Origin: Flavobacteriales bacterium
Lineage (GTDB): Bacteria > Bacteroidota > Bacteroidia > Flavobacteriales_D > Crocinitomicaceae
DNA length: 64,000 nt
Direction of reading: 5' to 3'
Assembly: GCA_947500875.1 (NCBI GenBank)
Contig: CANMUN010000005.1
Coordinates: 1-64,000, forward strand
The stretch's first letter is position 1; every line of letters begins with the position of its first letter. The translations under genes and the position numbers were made by a program. The notes under the pieces are model-generated. The model was not told the DNA's origin, searched no databases, and saw only the letters and a program-made list of their open reading frames with translations. Of this stretch, positions 8,659 through 17,413 are shown piece by piece.

Positions 8659-9735
8659 ATGTTGAGCATTCTCGATAAATACATCGTACGAAAATTCCTT
8701 AGCACGTTTTTCTTCATGCTGGGCATCATCATGCTATTCGCAATGGTGTTTGATGTTTCCGAGAAATTGAGCGAATTCATTTCCAATAAGGCACCCGTAA
8801 ATGCCATCGTTTTCGAATATTACCTGAGTTTTTTCCTGTTCCACGGAAACATGTTTTCCTCCATGATCGTATTCATCTCCGTAATTTGGTTCACTGCGAA
8901 ACTGGCACAAGACACGGAGTTGGTCCCGATGTTCTATTCCGGAAAACCCATGCTTCGTTTTCTCAGGCCTTACATGCTCTCCGCCACGGTTTTAATGGTT
9001 ATTTCCCTCATTCTAAACCATTACATTGTTCCTAATGCCAACAAACTACGGCTTGGATTTGAGGAAAAATACTACCGAGATGTAATGACCGTGGAAAATT
9101 ACCATGCTGATTACCCGAACCGCACCACCGTGTATTTTTCCAATTACACCAACGATGAAGGTAAGGTTTCAAACCTCATTGTACAACGCTGGGATAGCAC
9201 TGGAAAACCCGTTTTTTTTCTCAAGGCCAATACGGCTAAAAACACCCCAAACTCCAACCAATGGAAGTTGCACCACGCTTACATCAAGGAGCTGAATTTT
9301 CCCAAAGGCACACTGCGCCATGTCCGGGAATTGGATACTGTTTTCAATTTTTCCATCCAAGAAATGGCACAACGCGAAAATGTGGCAGAAACCATGACCT
9401 CGCCTGAATTGGCGCGCATGATTGCAAAAGAAAAAAATAAAGGGTCCTCAAGGGTGCCATTCTATGAAATTGAACTTCACCAAAGGAACTCATATCCCTT
9501 CGCTACCTATATCCTGACCCTTATCGGTTTTTCCGTTTCATCCCGCAAGCGACGTGGTGGTATCGGTATGAACGTAGCCATAGGACTTGCATTTGTTTTC
9601 GTTTACATCTTTTCGATGAAAATCATGGCTGTATCAGCCTTAAACCTGGGCATACCCGCCGTAATTGCCGTATGGATTCCCAACCTGCTTTTCGGCATCG
9701 TTTCCATCGTGTTGTACCGACATGCGCAACGGTAA
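8659..9735 (+). CDS. lptG: LptF/LptG-family LPS export permease
   Basis: A 358-residue YjgP/YjgQ-family permease. With LptB it forms the ABC exporter that extracts lipopolysaccharide from the inner membrane toward the outer membrane. Three membrane segments precede (about 15-38, 50-80, 100-120) and three follow (about 280-357) a large periplasmic beta-jellyroll domain. The opening MLSILDKYIVRKFLSTFFF is typical. It starts directly after the tgt stop, so the two are probably cotranscribed. LptF and LptG are hard to tell apart by eye, so the symbol is tentative. Confidence 0.88.
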   Translation: MLSILDKYIVRKFLSTFFFMLGIIMLFAMVFDVSEKLSEFISNKAPVNAIVFEYYLSFFLFHGNMFSSMIVFISVIWFTAKLAQDTELVPMFYSGKPMLRFLRPYMLSATVLMVISLILNHYIVPNANKLRLGFEEKYYRDVMTVENYHADYPNRTTVYFSNYTNDEGKVSNLIVQRWDSTGKPVFFLKANTAKNTPNSNQWKLHHAYIKELNFPKGTLRHVRELDTVFNFSIQEMAQRENVAETMTSPELARMIAKEKNKGSSRVPFYEIELHQRNSYPFATYILTLIGFSVSSRKRRGGIGMNVAIGLAFVFVYIFSMKIMAVSALNLGIPAVIAVWIPNLLFGIVSIVLYRHAQR

Positions 9736-9743
9736 ATTCCGCT

Positions 9744-9803
9744 AAAACTACGTAGAAAGCCCTAGCCTCAACGTACAAATACGTATTCGATAACGCGTAG
9801 TTG
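9744..9803 (+). promoter_or_regulatory. Cluster of CGTA motifs and nested inverted repeats before the subtilase gene
   Basis: In the 169-base gap between lptG and the subtilase gene, four CGTA motifs start at 9751, 9772, 9782 and 9796. Two are within TACGTA palindromes (9749-9754 and 9780-9785). Arms AACTACG (9746-9752) and CGTAGTT (9796-9802) are inverted, as are ACGTA (9771-9775) and TACGT (9780-9784). The spacings of 21 and 10 bases fit one face of the helix. A regulator binding site is inferred. Confidence 0.35.
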
Positions 9804-9859
9804 ATGGTATTTAGCATCACAAAATCAAGCTTTTACGGCAGCGATATTCATAACCCCTC

Positions 9860-9867
9860 CATCTTTG
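9860..9867 (+). promoter_or_regulatory. Near-consensus -7 box for the subtilase gene
   Basis: CATCTTTG differs from TAnnTTTG only at the first base and lies 37 bases before the ATG at 9905, downstream of the CGTA motif cluster. Confidence 0.4.
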
Positions 9868-9904
9868 TCTCAGAAAACGGAAAATAACTTTAAAAACGAA
9901 TATC

Positions 9905-12037
9905 ATGAAAAAGCAAAACAACCTCGGAATCTTATTAGCAGGAATGCTAGGATTAAGCGCTTTAAGCGCAAACGCTCAAAACAGTTCTGTTTGGGCACGA
10001 ATTTATGACGATGTGCAAATGCCAAGCGTCCTTCCCAACGGAAGCATCGGTGCCGCTAACGGTGCTTTTGCCAGCGCCTTGAATCAAGTGGGAGTTACCC
10101 ACGTTGCACAGGCATTGCCCAATTCAAAAAACGAACAATTATTGAACGTTGTTTCGTTTCAATGTGCATGCGACGAAAATACCTTGACGCAAACTTTAAG
10201 GAACTTTCCGAACCTTGTCGCTGAAATTGAACGTGCTCCTGAATACCACACGCTTTATGTTCCCAACGATTACCATGCGGCCTTTGGTTCAAACTATGCC
10301 CTCGACCTGATCAAAGCTCCGCAAGCTTGGGACCTTTCGCATTCGAGCAATGCATTTGTTGTAGGGATCAGCGACGCGAACTTGAACCCATCGCATGAGG
10401 AATTAGCCGGGAAAATCACCTATTACGATAGCAACAACAGTTTATCTCCCGATCACGGAACAGCGGTTGCGAGCCTCGCAGCAGGAAATACCGAGAATTT
10501 TGTTGGAAGCAGTTCCATCGGATTCAATTCTTCCATCGCGTTTTATAAAATGGACTTCAATGAACTTCTAGTTGCAACGTATGCAGGAATTGATGTAATC
10601 AACATCAGTTGGTTTTCTGGATGTACTCCAAGTTCCTTTGAACAAGCGGTTATAGATGAGGTATATAGCAACGGGACCTTTATCATTGCAGCAGCGGGTA
10701 ACGGAACTACGTGCGGAGATGCAAGTGCGTTAACCTATCCTGCTGCCTACGATCGAGTATTTGCCGTAACCAGCATTGGAGATCACGATAACCATGAGGC
10801 AATTATTGGAGATCCTTCTACAGCTCATCAACACAACGGTCGTGTTGACTTAAGTGCTCCGGGGTACGACGTCAACATTCCCGTGGATGCAACCCATTAT
10901 GGAACCGCGTCCGGGTCCTCTTTAGCTGCTCCCTTTGTCACAGGAACTGTAGCATTAATGTTAAGTGCGAACCCTTGCTTGAGCAACGATCAAATTGAAA
11001 CCTTGCTTAAAAATACCGCTCAGAACATTGATGCCGTAAATCCTGCATACCATGGAATGCTTGGAGCGGGAAGGCTCAATGCTTTCGACGCAGTACAAGC
11101 AGCTTTGCAAGCACCTAATACCTTAGATTTAACCATTCATACGCACAACGGATGTGTTGAGGGTGAGGGAAGCATTGCCCTAAGTCCTTCCAACGGTCAA
11201 GAGCCTTATCAATACGTATGGAGCAACGGAGCTACAGGCCTAACCAACGAAGGTCTGAATTCTGGTAATTATGCTGTAACGCTCATCGATGCACATGGGT
11301 GTACACTTTCTCAAAACATGGTAATTCACAATTCTACGCCGGTAATCGACAACAGCATCGTACATAACGTTATCTGCAACGGAGGAGATAACGGGGCAAT
11401 CAATGTAACCGCTGCACAAGGAAACCCAACGTATACTTACACGTGGAACAATGGAGCAACAGGGAGTACGGTTTCCAACCTTGCCGCTGGCAACTATCAG
11501 GTAACCGTGACGGATATCAACGGATGCAGCACCTTTGGCCACTTCTACGTAACGGAACCGCAAGCTTTGGAAATCACCGCTGACATCGATGCAGATTTTG
11601 GCAACAACGATGGAAAAATCAAACTTACGGTTAACGGAGGAACTCCTGGATATACATTTGAATGGTCTAATGGTGCTACCATTCAGAACATCGGAGAGTT
11701 GGAAGCTGGAACTTACACGGTTACCATTACGGATGCCAATGGATGTGTAACTGAAATGGACTTCGTAGTAGAAAACGAAACCACCGCAAACACGATTTCG
11801 TTGATGGATGTAAGTTTATTCCTTTCACCTAATCCTTCTGACGGAGACGTTCGCATCAAGTGGAAAGGAGCCGCTTCTCAATTGATCATTGTCAACCAAA
11901 TGGGAAGTGTGATATTGACAAAGAAAATTTTCAACACCCAAACCACCGAAGTATTAGATCTTCCGTCAGGATTGTACTCTGTGAAAGTGATTGGAGTGAA
12001 TGGATCAACGGCAAGCCGACAACTGGTGATTATTTAA
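9905..12037 (+). CDS. Secreted subtilisin-family (S8) protease with SprB repeats and type IX sorting domain
   Basis: A 710-residue secreted or surface protease. A signal peptide ends near residue 24 (SANAQ). The S8 catalytic triad is D157 (VVGISDANL), H184 (DHGTAVAS) and S339 (SGSSLAAP), with N266 in AAAGNG as the oxyanion-hole asparagine. Three repeats of about 70 residues follow (about 403-625), each with a W-(S/N)-NGAT core and an ending like YTVTITDANGC, matching the SprB repeat. The last 75 residues (LFLSPNPSDGD to the end) match the type A type IX sorting domain, removed on export. Monocistronic, with a strong terminator. Substrate unknown. Confidence 0.92.
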   Translation: MKKQNNLGILLAGMLGLSALSANAQNSSVWARIYDDVQMPSVLPNGSIGAANGAFASALNQVGVTHVAQALPNSKNEQLLNVVSFQCACDENTLTQTLRNFPNLVAEIERAPEYHTLYVPNDYHAAFGSNYALDLIKAPQAWDLSHSSNAFVVGISDANLNPSHEELAGKITYYDSNNSLSPDHGTAVASLAAGNTENFVGSSSIGFNSSIAFYKMDFNELLVATYAGIDVINISWFSGCTPSSFEQAVIDEVYSNGTFIIAAAGNGTTCGDASALTYPAAYDRVFAVTSIGDHDNHEAIIGDPSTAHQHNGRVDLSAPGYDVNIPVDATHYGTASGSSLAAPFVTGTVALMLSANPCLSNDQIETLLKNTAQNIDAVNPAYHGMLGAGRLNAFDAVQAALQAPNTLDLTIHTHNGCVEGEGSIALSPSNGQEPYQYVWSNGATGLTNEGLNSGNYAVTLIDAHGCTLSQNMVIHNSTPVIDNSIVHNVICNGGDNGAINVTAAQGNPTYTYTWNNGATGSTVSNLAAGNYQVTVTDINGCSTFGHFYVTEPQALEITADIDADFGNNDGKIKLTVNGGTPGYTFEWSNGATIQNIGELEAGTYTVTITDANGCVTEMDFVVENETTANTISLMDVSLFLSPNPSDGDVRIKWKGAASQLIIVNQMGSVILTKKIFNTQTTEVLDLPSGLYSVKVIGVNGSTASRQLVII

Positions 12038-12051
12038 GGAATAATTTAGAT

Positions 12052-12083
12052 AACAAAAAAGGGGCTTCGGCCCCTTTTTTGTT
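12052..12083 (+). terminator. Rho-independent terminator after the subtilase gene
   Basis: A GGGGC stem with a TTCG tetraloop and GCCCC return, extended by an A-run on the 5' side and a T-run (TTTTTTGTT) on the 3' side. It lies 15 bases after the stop and 18 bases before the next start, isolating the two secreted-protein genes. The flanking runs make it able to work in both directions. Confidence 0.9.
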
Positions 12084-12100
12084 AACTTTAAGAAAAAAGC

Positions 12101-13516
12101 ATGAAAAAAATCCTATTTATCTTGATTGTTTTGGGGACAAGTTTCAGGGCGCAAACCCAAAATTGGGTTGACCAACAGTATTCATATGACAGCGTTTTAA
12201 ACGTTGAATACGGTAGTGCTGTTGATTTCAACGGAAATAACGTCAACCTTTACATGGATATTTATTCTCCCCAATGTCCGAATCCGAATCAAACATCCCG
12301 TTGGCCATTGATGGTTGTGATTCATGGAGGAGCATTCATTGAGGGCAGTAAGAACGATGCAAGCGTACAAGACTATTGCAAGGAATTTGCTCGGCGCGGT
12401 TATGTCACTGCAAGTATTTCATATCGATTAGGGTTCATTTCAGATGATAATGCATGGAGTTGCAACTATCCCAACTATCCTTGCCTATTCGCCTCGGACA
12501 GCGCTGAATGGTCTCGTGCATATTACCGCGGTATACAAGATGGAAAGGGTGCATTGCGGTATTTAATGAACCGTAACCAAACCTACGCGATAGATACCAA
12601 CAATGTTTTTCTTGTTGGAGAAAGCGCGGGAGCCTTTATTGCGTTAGGTATTGGCCTCATGAACGATGCCTCTGAGCGTCCCGCATCAACTTTTGCCCTT
12701 AATCCTCTACCCGCTCCTCATCCGAATGCAATGAATTGTTCGCATAATGCTGGAGAGACGTTTGGTAACAGCCTCCCAAGGCCCGATTTAGGAGGGATAG
12801 AAGGCGACATAGAGCCAAGTTCGGTAAATTTCACCATCAAAGGGATTGGAAACATTTTTGGCGCCTTGATGTCGGATCTTTTGCAAGTACACCCACCAAA
12901 CAAGGTAAAGCCCAGCATATACACTTACCATCAACCCTGTGATATTATCGTACCCATTGACAGCAAACAGGTGTTATGGGGATTGGATTGGTGCATGACG
13001 AATGGATATAATTGCTACGCCATAGCCAACACTCCGGTGGTACATGGCAGTCAAACCATCAGCGACTGGAACAACCAAAACAACTACGGGTACACGATTC
13101 AAAATCACTTTACCCCAAATGCATTTCCGTACCAATATGCTTTCCTTCAAGGAAGTTGCCTGGACCAAGTGAACACACCTTGCCACGCCTACGATAACAT
13201 GAACCAACGTCAATTAGAAATCGCGCAATTTTTCGCACCGCAAATCAGCAGTTCAGAAATTTGTCAAACCCTGAGCCTTCAACATGAAATCGTCCAATTT
13301 CAACTAGTACCTAACCCCGGCAACCAGCAACTTGAAGTTATAATTAGCGATGGACTTCCGACGGTTGTAACACTTTACACCATGAACGGGGTGAGAGTTT
13401 TGTCCACCGAAGACAACGGCCCAATCGACCTTCGTTTCCTGACCCAGGGTATTTATCTCGTTGAACTATCACGAAACAACCAACGGATTGGTCTGGCACG
13501 TTATGTAAAACGTTAA
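12101..13516 (+). CDS. Secreted carboxylesterase-like alpha/beta hydrolase with type IX sorting domain
   Basis: A 471-residue secreted hydrolase. The signal peptide ends near TQN (residue 21). The oxyanion-hole motif VIHGGAF is at 73-79 and the nucleophile S175 sits in LVGESAGAF, as in type B carboxylesterases and lipases. Histidine candidates lie later in the chain; the acid residue was not assigned. The last 75 residues, from FQLVPNPGNQQLEV to LARYVKR, form a type IX sorting domain, so it is probably exported to the surface or medium. It meets pdhB tail-to-tail with only two bases between stop codons. The substrate is unknown. Confidence 0.87.
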   Translation: MKKILFILIVLGTSFRAQTQNWVDQQYSYDSVLNVEYGSAVDFNGNNVNLYMDIYSPQCPNPNQTSRWPLMVVIHGGAFIEGSKNDASVQDYCKEFARRGYVTASISYRLGFISDDNAWSCNYPNYPCLFASDSAEWSRAYYRGIQDGKGALRYLMNRNQTYAIDTNNVFLVGESAGAFIALGIGLMNDASERPASTFALNPLPAPHPNAMNCSHNAGETFGNSLPRPDLGGIEGDIEPSSVNFTIKGIGNIFGALMSDLLQVHPPNKVKPSIYTYHQPCDIIVPIDSKQVLWGLDWCMTNGYNCYAIANTPVVHGSQTISDWNNQNNYGYTIQNHFTPNAFPYQYAFLQGSCLDQVNTPCHAYDNMNQRQLEIAQFFAPQISSSEICQTLSLQHEIVQFQLVPNPGNQQLEVIISDGLPTVVTLYTMNGVRVLSTEDNGPIDLRFLTQGIYLVELSRNNQRIGLARYVKR

Positions 13517-13518
13517 GT

Positions 13519-14496
13519 TTAGCGGTAAAGCGTTCTCTTAACTGCTTTAATTAAGCGATCTACGTTGGGCAAAGCCTCATCGATCAGCGTCGGAGAGAAG
13601 GCAAAAGGTGTATCGGTTTGTGTAACTCTTTCTACCGGCGCATCCAAATAATCAAAGGCATAACGCTGTAAGTGGTATGCAATCTCGGAGGAGATGCTTG
13701 CTAGGGGCCAAGATTCTTCTAAAACAACGCAACGATTGGTCTTTTTAATAGAATTAACCACACATACGTAATCAATGGGGCGGATGGTACGTAAATCGAT
13801 GATTTCAATATGGATGTTCTCTTTAGCAAGAATTTCGGCAGCCTCATGAGCCACTTTAATAATTTTACCAAAAGATACCACGGTTACATCGCTTCCCTTT
13901 CGTTTAATATCCGCGACACCTATGGGGATGATGAATTCGCCTTCTGGAACTTCCCCTTTATCGCCGTACATTTTTTCTGATTCTAGAAAAACCACTGGAT
14001 CTTCGTCCCGAATCGCCGCTTTCAGCAGGCCTTTTGCATCCGCTGGGGTTGAGGGAGTGATAACTTTCAATCCGGGAACATGGGCGTAAAAGGCCTCAAA
14101 ACTTTGAGAGTGCGTGGCGGCTAATTGTCCCGCCGTACCGTTCCCTCCGCGGAAAACAATAGGACAATGGTATTGTCCTCCGGACATTTGCAACATTTTT
14201 GCCGCTGAGTTAATGATTTGATCTGCTGCCAGAATCGCAAAATTCCAGGTCATGAATTCTACAATCGGACGCAGGCCATTCATAGAAGCACCCACCGCAA
14301 TTCCCGCAAAACCAAGCTCAGCAATTGGGGTGTCAATGACTCTCTTCGGACCAAACTCGTCCAACATTCCTTGTGAAACTTTATAGGCACCGTTGTATTC
14401 AGCGACTTCCTCTCCTAAAAGAAAAACAGAAGGGTCTCTGCGCATTTCTTCGGACATTGCCTCACGCAGTGCTTCGCGAAATTGTAGTGTTTTCAT
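13519..14496 (-). CDS. pdhB: Pyruvate dehydrogenase E1 component, beta subunit
   Basis: A 325-residue E1-beta subunit of a 2-oxoacid dehydrogenase complex, which with E1-alpha and thiamine diphosphate decarboxylates pyruvate and acetylates the lipoyl domain of E2. Seen are FREALREAMSEEMRRD, LLGEEVAEYNGAYKVSQGML, DTPIAELGFAGIAVGAS and VVLEESWP near the end, all typical of PdhB. The subunits for alpha, E2 and E3 are not in the window. It lies 22 bases downstream of clpX on the same strand. A branched-chain 2-oxoacid complex is a less likely alternative. Confidence 0.9.
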   Translation of the reverse strand: MKTLQFREALREAMSEEMRRDPSVFLLGEEVAEYNGAYKVSQGMLDEFGPKRVIDTPIAELGFAGIAVGASMNGLRPIVEFMTWNFAILAADQIINSAAKMLQMSGGQYHCPIVFRGGNGTAGQLAATHSQSFEAFYAHVPGLKVITPSTPADAKGLLKAAIRDEDPVVFLESEKMYGDKGEVPEGEFIIPIGVADIKRKGSDVTVVSFGKIIKVAHEAAEILAKENIHIEIIDLRTIRPIDYVCVVNSIKKTNRCVVLEESWPLASISSEIAYHLQRYAFDYLDAPVERVTQTDTPFAFSPTLIDEALPNVDRLIKAVKRTLYR

Positions 14497-14518
14497 GTTT
14501 TGTTTATTTAAAATTTAG

Positions 14519-15742
14519 CTAGGCAGCTGTAAGCCTTTTAAAGTTTGTTTTATCAAAAACGGTTCGAGCATAGGGCTCGTCAACGTGCAACTTTTTCTTG
14601 GAAGAAGAAGGAAGTTCATACATGGCATCCATGAAAATCGCCTCAACGATGGACCTTAGTCCTCTCGCGCCTAATTGAAACTCAATCGCTTTATCCACAA
14701 CAAAGTCCAACACTTCTTGGTCAAAAGTAAGTTTAACCCCGTCAATTTCGAACATGCGAACGAATTGTTTCATAAGGGCGTTTTTGGGTTCGGTAAGAAT
14801 GCGTTTGAGGGCATCTCGATCCAAAGGAGTCAGGTAGGTAAGCACCGGAAAGCGACCGATTAATTCGGGAATTAACCCATAGGACTTCAAATCCAAGGGA
14901 GAAATATTGCTCAATAAATCTTCCTTGTCGATGCTTTTTTTATCCGCAGAAGAAAATCCAATGGTGCTTTTATTCACACGATTTGCAATTAACTTTTCTA
15001 TCCCATCAAACGCACCACCGCAGATAAATAAGATGTTTTTTGTGTCAACTTGGATCATTTTTTGGTCCGGGTGTTTGCGTCCCCCCTGCGGCGGAACATT
15101 CACCACCGATCCTTCTAAAAGCTTTAAAAGTGCTTGTTGTACCCCTTCTCCGGAGACATCCCGTGTAATTGAAGGATTATCGCGTTTACGAGCGATCTTA
15201 TCGATTTCATCAATGAACACGATACCGCGTTGAGCCCTTTCCACGTCGTAATCCGAAGCCTGAAGTAAGCGCACCAAAATATTTTCCACGTCCTCACCAA
15301 CGTAACCTGCCTCGGTTAATACCGTGGCATCCGCGATGCAAAAAGGAACGTCCAGCATTCGCGCAATCGTCTTCGCTAAAAGGGTTTTACCCGTACCAGT
15401 TCTACCCACTAAAACAATGTTGGACTTCTCGATTTCCACGTCTTCCTTGGAACTTGGATTCAAAATCCGTTTATAGTGGTTGTACACCGCTACGCTGAGA
15501 ACTTTCTTGGCTTCTTTCTGACCGATAACATAATCGTCTAAGAGCGCATTTAACTCCTTTGGTTTAACCGATTTGAACGCATTATCTTCCGTAATGACCC
15601 CTGGCTTTTTTCGTTCCGAATCGACAATCCTCCCTGCCTGAACCACGCATTCATCGCAAATCAATGCAGATATACCTGAAATCAGTACATTCGGTGGATT
15701 AACTTCTTTCCCGCAAAAAGAACATTCTTTTTTCGATGGCAT
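14519..15742 (-). CDS. clpX: ATP-dependent Clp protease ATP-binding subunit ClpX
   Basis: ClpX is the hexameric AAA+ unfoldase that feeds substrates to ClpP. The N-terminal zinc-binding domain shows C7, C10, C29 and C32 (ECSFCGKEV and ICDECV). Walker A is GRTGTGKT at 113-120, Walker B is IVFIDEID at about 174-181, and the ClpX pore and sensor regions follow ([12 protein letters not shown], then [12 protein letters not shown]). Length 407 is normal. It starts one base after the clpP stop, so the two are cotranscribed from the clpP promoter. Confidence 0.97.
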   Translation of the reverse strand: MPSKKECSFCGKEVNPPNVLISGISALICDECVVQAGRIVDSERKKPGVITEDNAFKSVKPKELNALLDDYVIGQKEAKKVLSVAVYNHYKRILNPSSKEDVEIEKSNIVLVGRTGTGKTLLAKTIARMLDVPFCIADATVLTEAGYVGEDVENILVRLLQASDYDVERAQRGIVFIDEIDKIARKRDNPSITRDVSGEGVQQALLKLLEGSVVNVPPQGGRKHPDQKMIQVDTKNILFICGGAFDGIEKLIANRVNKSTIGFSSADKKSIDKEDLLSNISPLDLKSYGLIPELIGRFPVLTYLTPLDRDALKRILTEPKNALMKQFVRMFEIDGVKLTFDQEVLDFVVDKAIEFQLGARGLRSIVEAIFMDAMYELPSSSKKKLHVDEPYARTVFDKTNFKRLTAA

Positions 15743-15743
15743 C

Positions 15744-16412
15744 TTATTTTGGGTTACGGATCAACACCTCGTCCACCATTCCGTACACTTTTGCTTCTTC
15801 CGATGTCATCCAATAATCCCGATCGGAATCTGCGTAAACTTTATCGTATTCCTGCTTGGAATGATGCGCAATAATGTCGTAAAGTTCTTTTTTCAATTTT
15901 TGAATTTCACGAGCGGTAATCTCAATATCCGAAGCTTGACCTTGGGCTCCTCCGAGGGGTTGATGAATCATAACTCGGGCGTGTTTGAGAGCGCTTCGTT
16001 TACCTTCTGCTCCTGCACACAAGAGGACAGCGCCCATGGAGGCTGCAATTCCCGTACAAATTGTTGCAACGTCTGGACGAATATATTGCATCGTATCGTA
16101 AATTCCTAAACCGGCATAAACAGAACCGCCCGGAGAATTCATGTAAATTTGAATGTCTTTTTTCGCATCTAAGGATTCGAGAAACAACAATTGCGCATTG
16201 ATGATGTTGGCTACTTGGTCGTTGATACCGGTACCCAAGAAGATAATTCGGTCCATCATTAACCTGGAAAAAACGTCCATTTGCGTCATGTTCATTGGAC
16301 GTTCCTCAATGATGTACGGAGTCATCGAGGACTCGATGTAATGACCCGTATGCATGCTGTTCAATCCATGATGCTTGGTGGCATATTTTAAAAACTCAGT
16401 TCCTTCGTTCAT
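15744..16412 (-). CDS. clpP: ATP-dependent Clp protease proteolytic subunit ClpP
   Basis: ClpP forms the barrel-shaped serine protease that degrades proteins unfolded by ClpX. The triad is S125 (GIAASMGAV), H150 (VMIHQPLGG) and D199 (DSDRDYWM), with spacings of 25 and 49 residues as in well-known ClpP. The 222-residue form has an N-terminal extension of about 30 residues before the conserved MTPYIIEE, consistent with a processed propeptide. It is first in the clpP-clpX(-pdhB) group and divergent from a glycosyltransferase gene. Confidence 0.97.
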   Translation of the reverse strand: MNEGTEFLKYATKHHGLNSMHTGHYIESSMTPYIIEERPMNMTQMDVFSRLMMDRIIFLGTGINDQVANIINAQLLFLESLDAKKDIQIYMNSPGGSVYAGLGIYDTMQYIRPDVATICTGIAASMGAVLLCAGAEGKRSALKHARVMIHQPLGGAQGQASDIEITAREIQKLKKELYDIIAHHSKQEYDKVYADSDRDYWMTSEEAKVYGMVDEVLIRNPK

Positions 16413-16430
16413 TTGTTATATTTTAGTTGT

Positions 16431-16438
16431 CAAAAATA
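16431..16438 (-). promoter_or_regulatory. -7 promoter box for clpP-clpX
   Basis: The minus strand reads TATTTTTG, an exact TAnnTTTG match, 18 bases before the clpP ATG. No palindromic heat-shock operator was seen in the 52-base gap to the divergent gene. Confidence 0.6.
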
Positions 16439-16464
16439 ACCAATTCGAAGCATAAGACCCGCGA

Positions 16465-17403
16465 ATGACGTCAAAAATTAATCGAATTTCTGCTCTTGCT
16501 AACGTGCGAAATCGAAGAATTCTATTCGGTGCCTTGAATTGGGGAATGGGACATGTTAGCCGATCCATTCCATTAATTGCATCCTTGCTGGAGCAAGAAA
16601 ACCGAATATTCATCGCTTGCAATCCCGCGCAAGAAACCATTTACCGCGTTTATTTCCCCCATTTAACGTACTATTCGCTCGAAGATTATCCCTTTCTGTT
16701 TTCCGAAAAAGGTTTTAGACCCGTTGACTTCCTACGACGTATTCCGCAGTTGTTCCGACACATCCAACGGGAAAAAGTCCGTGTTACTGAAGTCGTAGGT
16801 ATCGAGCGCATCGATTTAGTCATAAGCGACCATCGGTATGGATTCTTGAGCTCGAAAGTAGAAAGCATCTTTATTACGCACCAGTGCCGTTTACCCCTTC
16901 CTCCATACGGCAGAATTTTTCAATTTTTCCACCGCAATTTAATGCGAAAATTCAACGCTTGCTGGATTGCCGATGATCAGATCTTACGCTTGGCAGGGAA
17001 ACTTTCTTGTGAGCCGAAAATGCCTCATTTATACATAGGGGTTCTTTCGAGGTTTAGCGTGAGCCGCGGTCACCAACCATGGAAAGTTTTGCTATTAAAC
17101 GGCCCAGAAGCTTTTCACACCTTATTAATCCAGCACTTCGAACAAGAGCTGCATGATGTGGACTTTGCCATTGGAACCCACCCTTTAATACCCGAAGGTA
17201 TCCCGCAGATCACCAACTGGGAAGAAGCGGATGAGATTTTGAAGGCTTCGCATACCGTTATTAGTTTTTGTGGATATTCAACGCTCATGGACATGCAAGC
17301 ACTGCAATGCCATTGGATTACCCTACCAACTCCAGGGCAATATGAGCAGGAATACTTATTCCAACAAAAAACCCTCCGCGAGGGAGGGTTTCACAATAAT
17401 TAA
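16465..17403 (+). CDS. Glycosyltransferase-like protein (MurG/GT28-type fold)
   Basis: A 312-residue protein resembling family 28-type glycosyltransferases of the GT-B fold. The N-terminal half has RILFGALNWGMGHVSRSIPL, a glycine-rich nucleotide-fold loop, and the C-terminal half has SHTVISFCGYSTLMDMQALQCHWITLPTPGQYEQEYL, the sugar-nucleotide binding end of MurG-like enzymes. Donor and acceptor are unknown. Its last residues (LREGGFHNN) are encoded by a terminator hairpin serving the convergent gene, so its C-terminus may not be functionally constrained. A GTG at 16504 is an alternative start. Confidence 0.72.
   Translation: MTSKINRISALANVRNRRILFGALNWGMGHVSRSIPLIASLLEQENRIFIACNPAQETIYRVYFPHLTYYSLEDYPFLFSEKGFRPVDFLRRIPQLFRHIQREKVRVTEVVGIERIDLVISDHRYGFLSSKVESIFITHQCRLPLPPYGRIFQFFHRNLMRKFNACWIADDQILRLAGKLSCEPKMPHLYIGVLSRFSVSRGHQPWKVLLLNGPEAFHTLLIQHFEQELHDVDFAIGTHPLIPEGIPQITNWEEADEILKASHTVISFCGYSTLMDMQALQCHWITLPTPGQYEQEYLFQQKTLREGGFHNN
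17369..17391 (-). terminator. Rho-independent terminator of the OmpA/TPR lipoprotein gene, inside a convergent gene
   Basis: AAACCCTCC and GGAGGGTTT form a 9-base-pair stem around a five-base loop. On the minus strand it is followed by a T-run (TTTTTTGTT), which fits termination of the gene ending at 17414. The hairpin lies entirely within the last codons of the plus-strand glycosyltransferase gene ending at 17403. Confidence 0.8.
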
Positions 17404-17413
17404 TCGAGAACGT

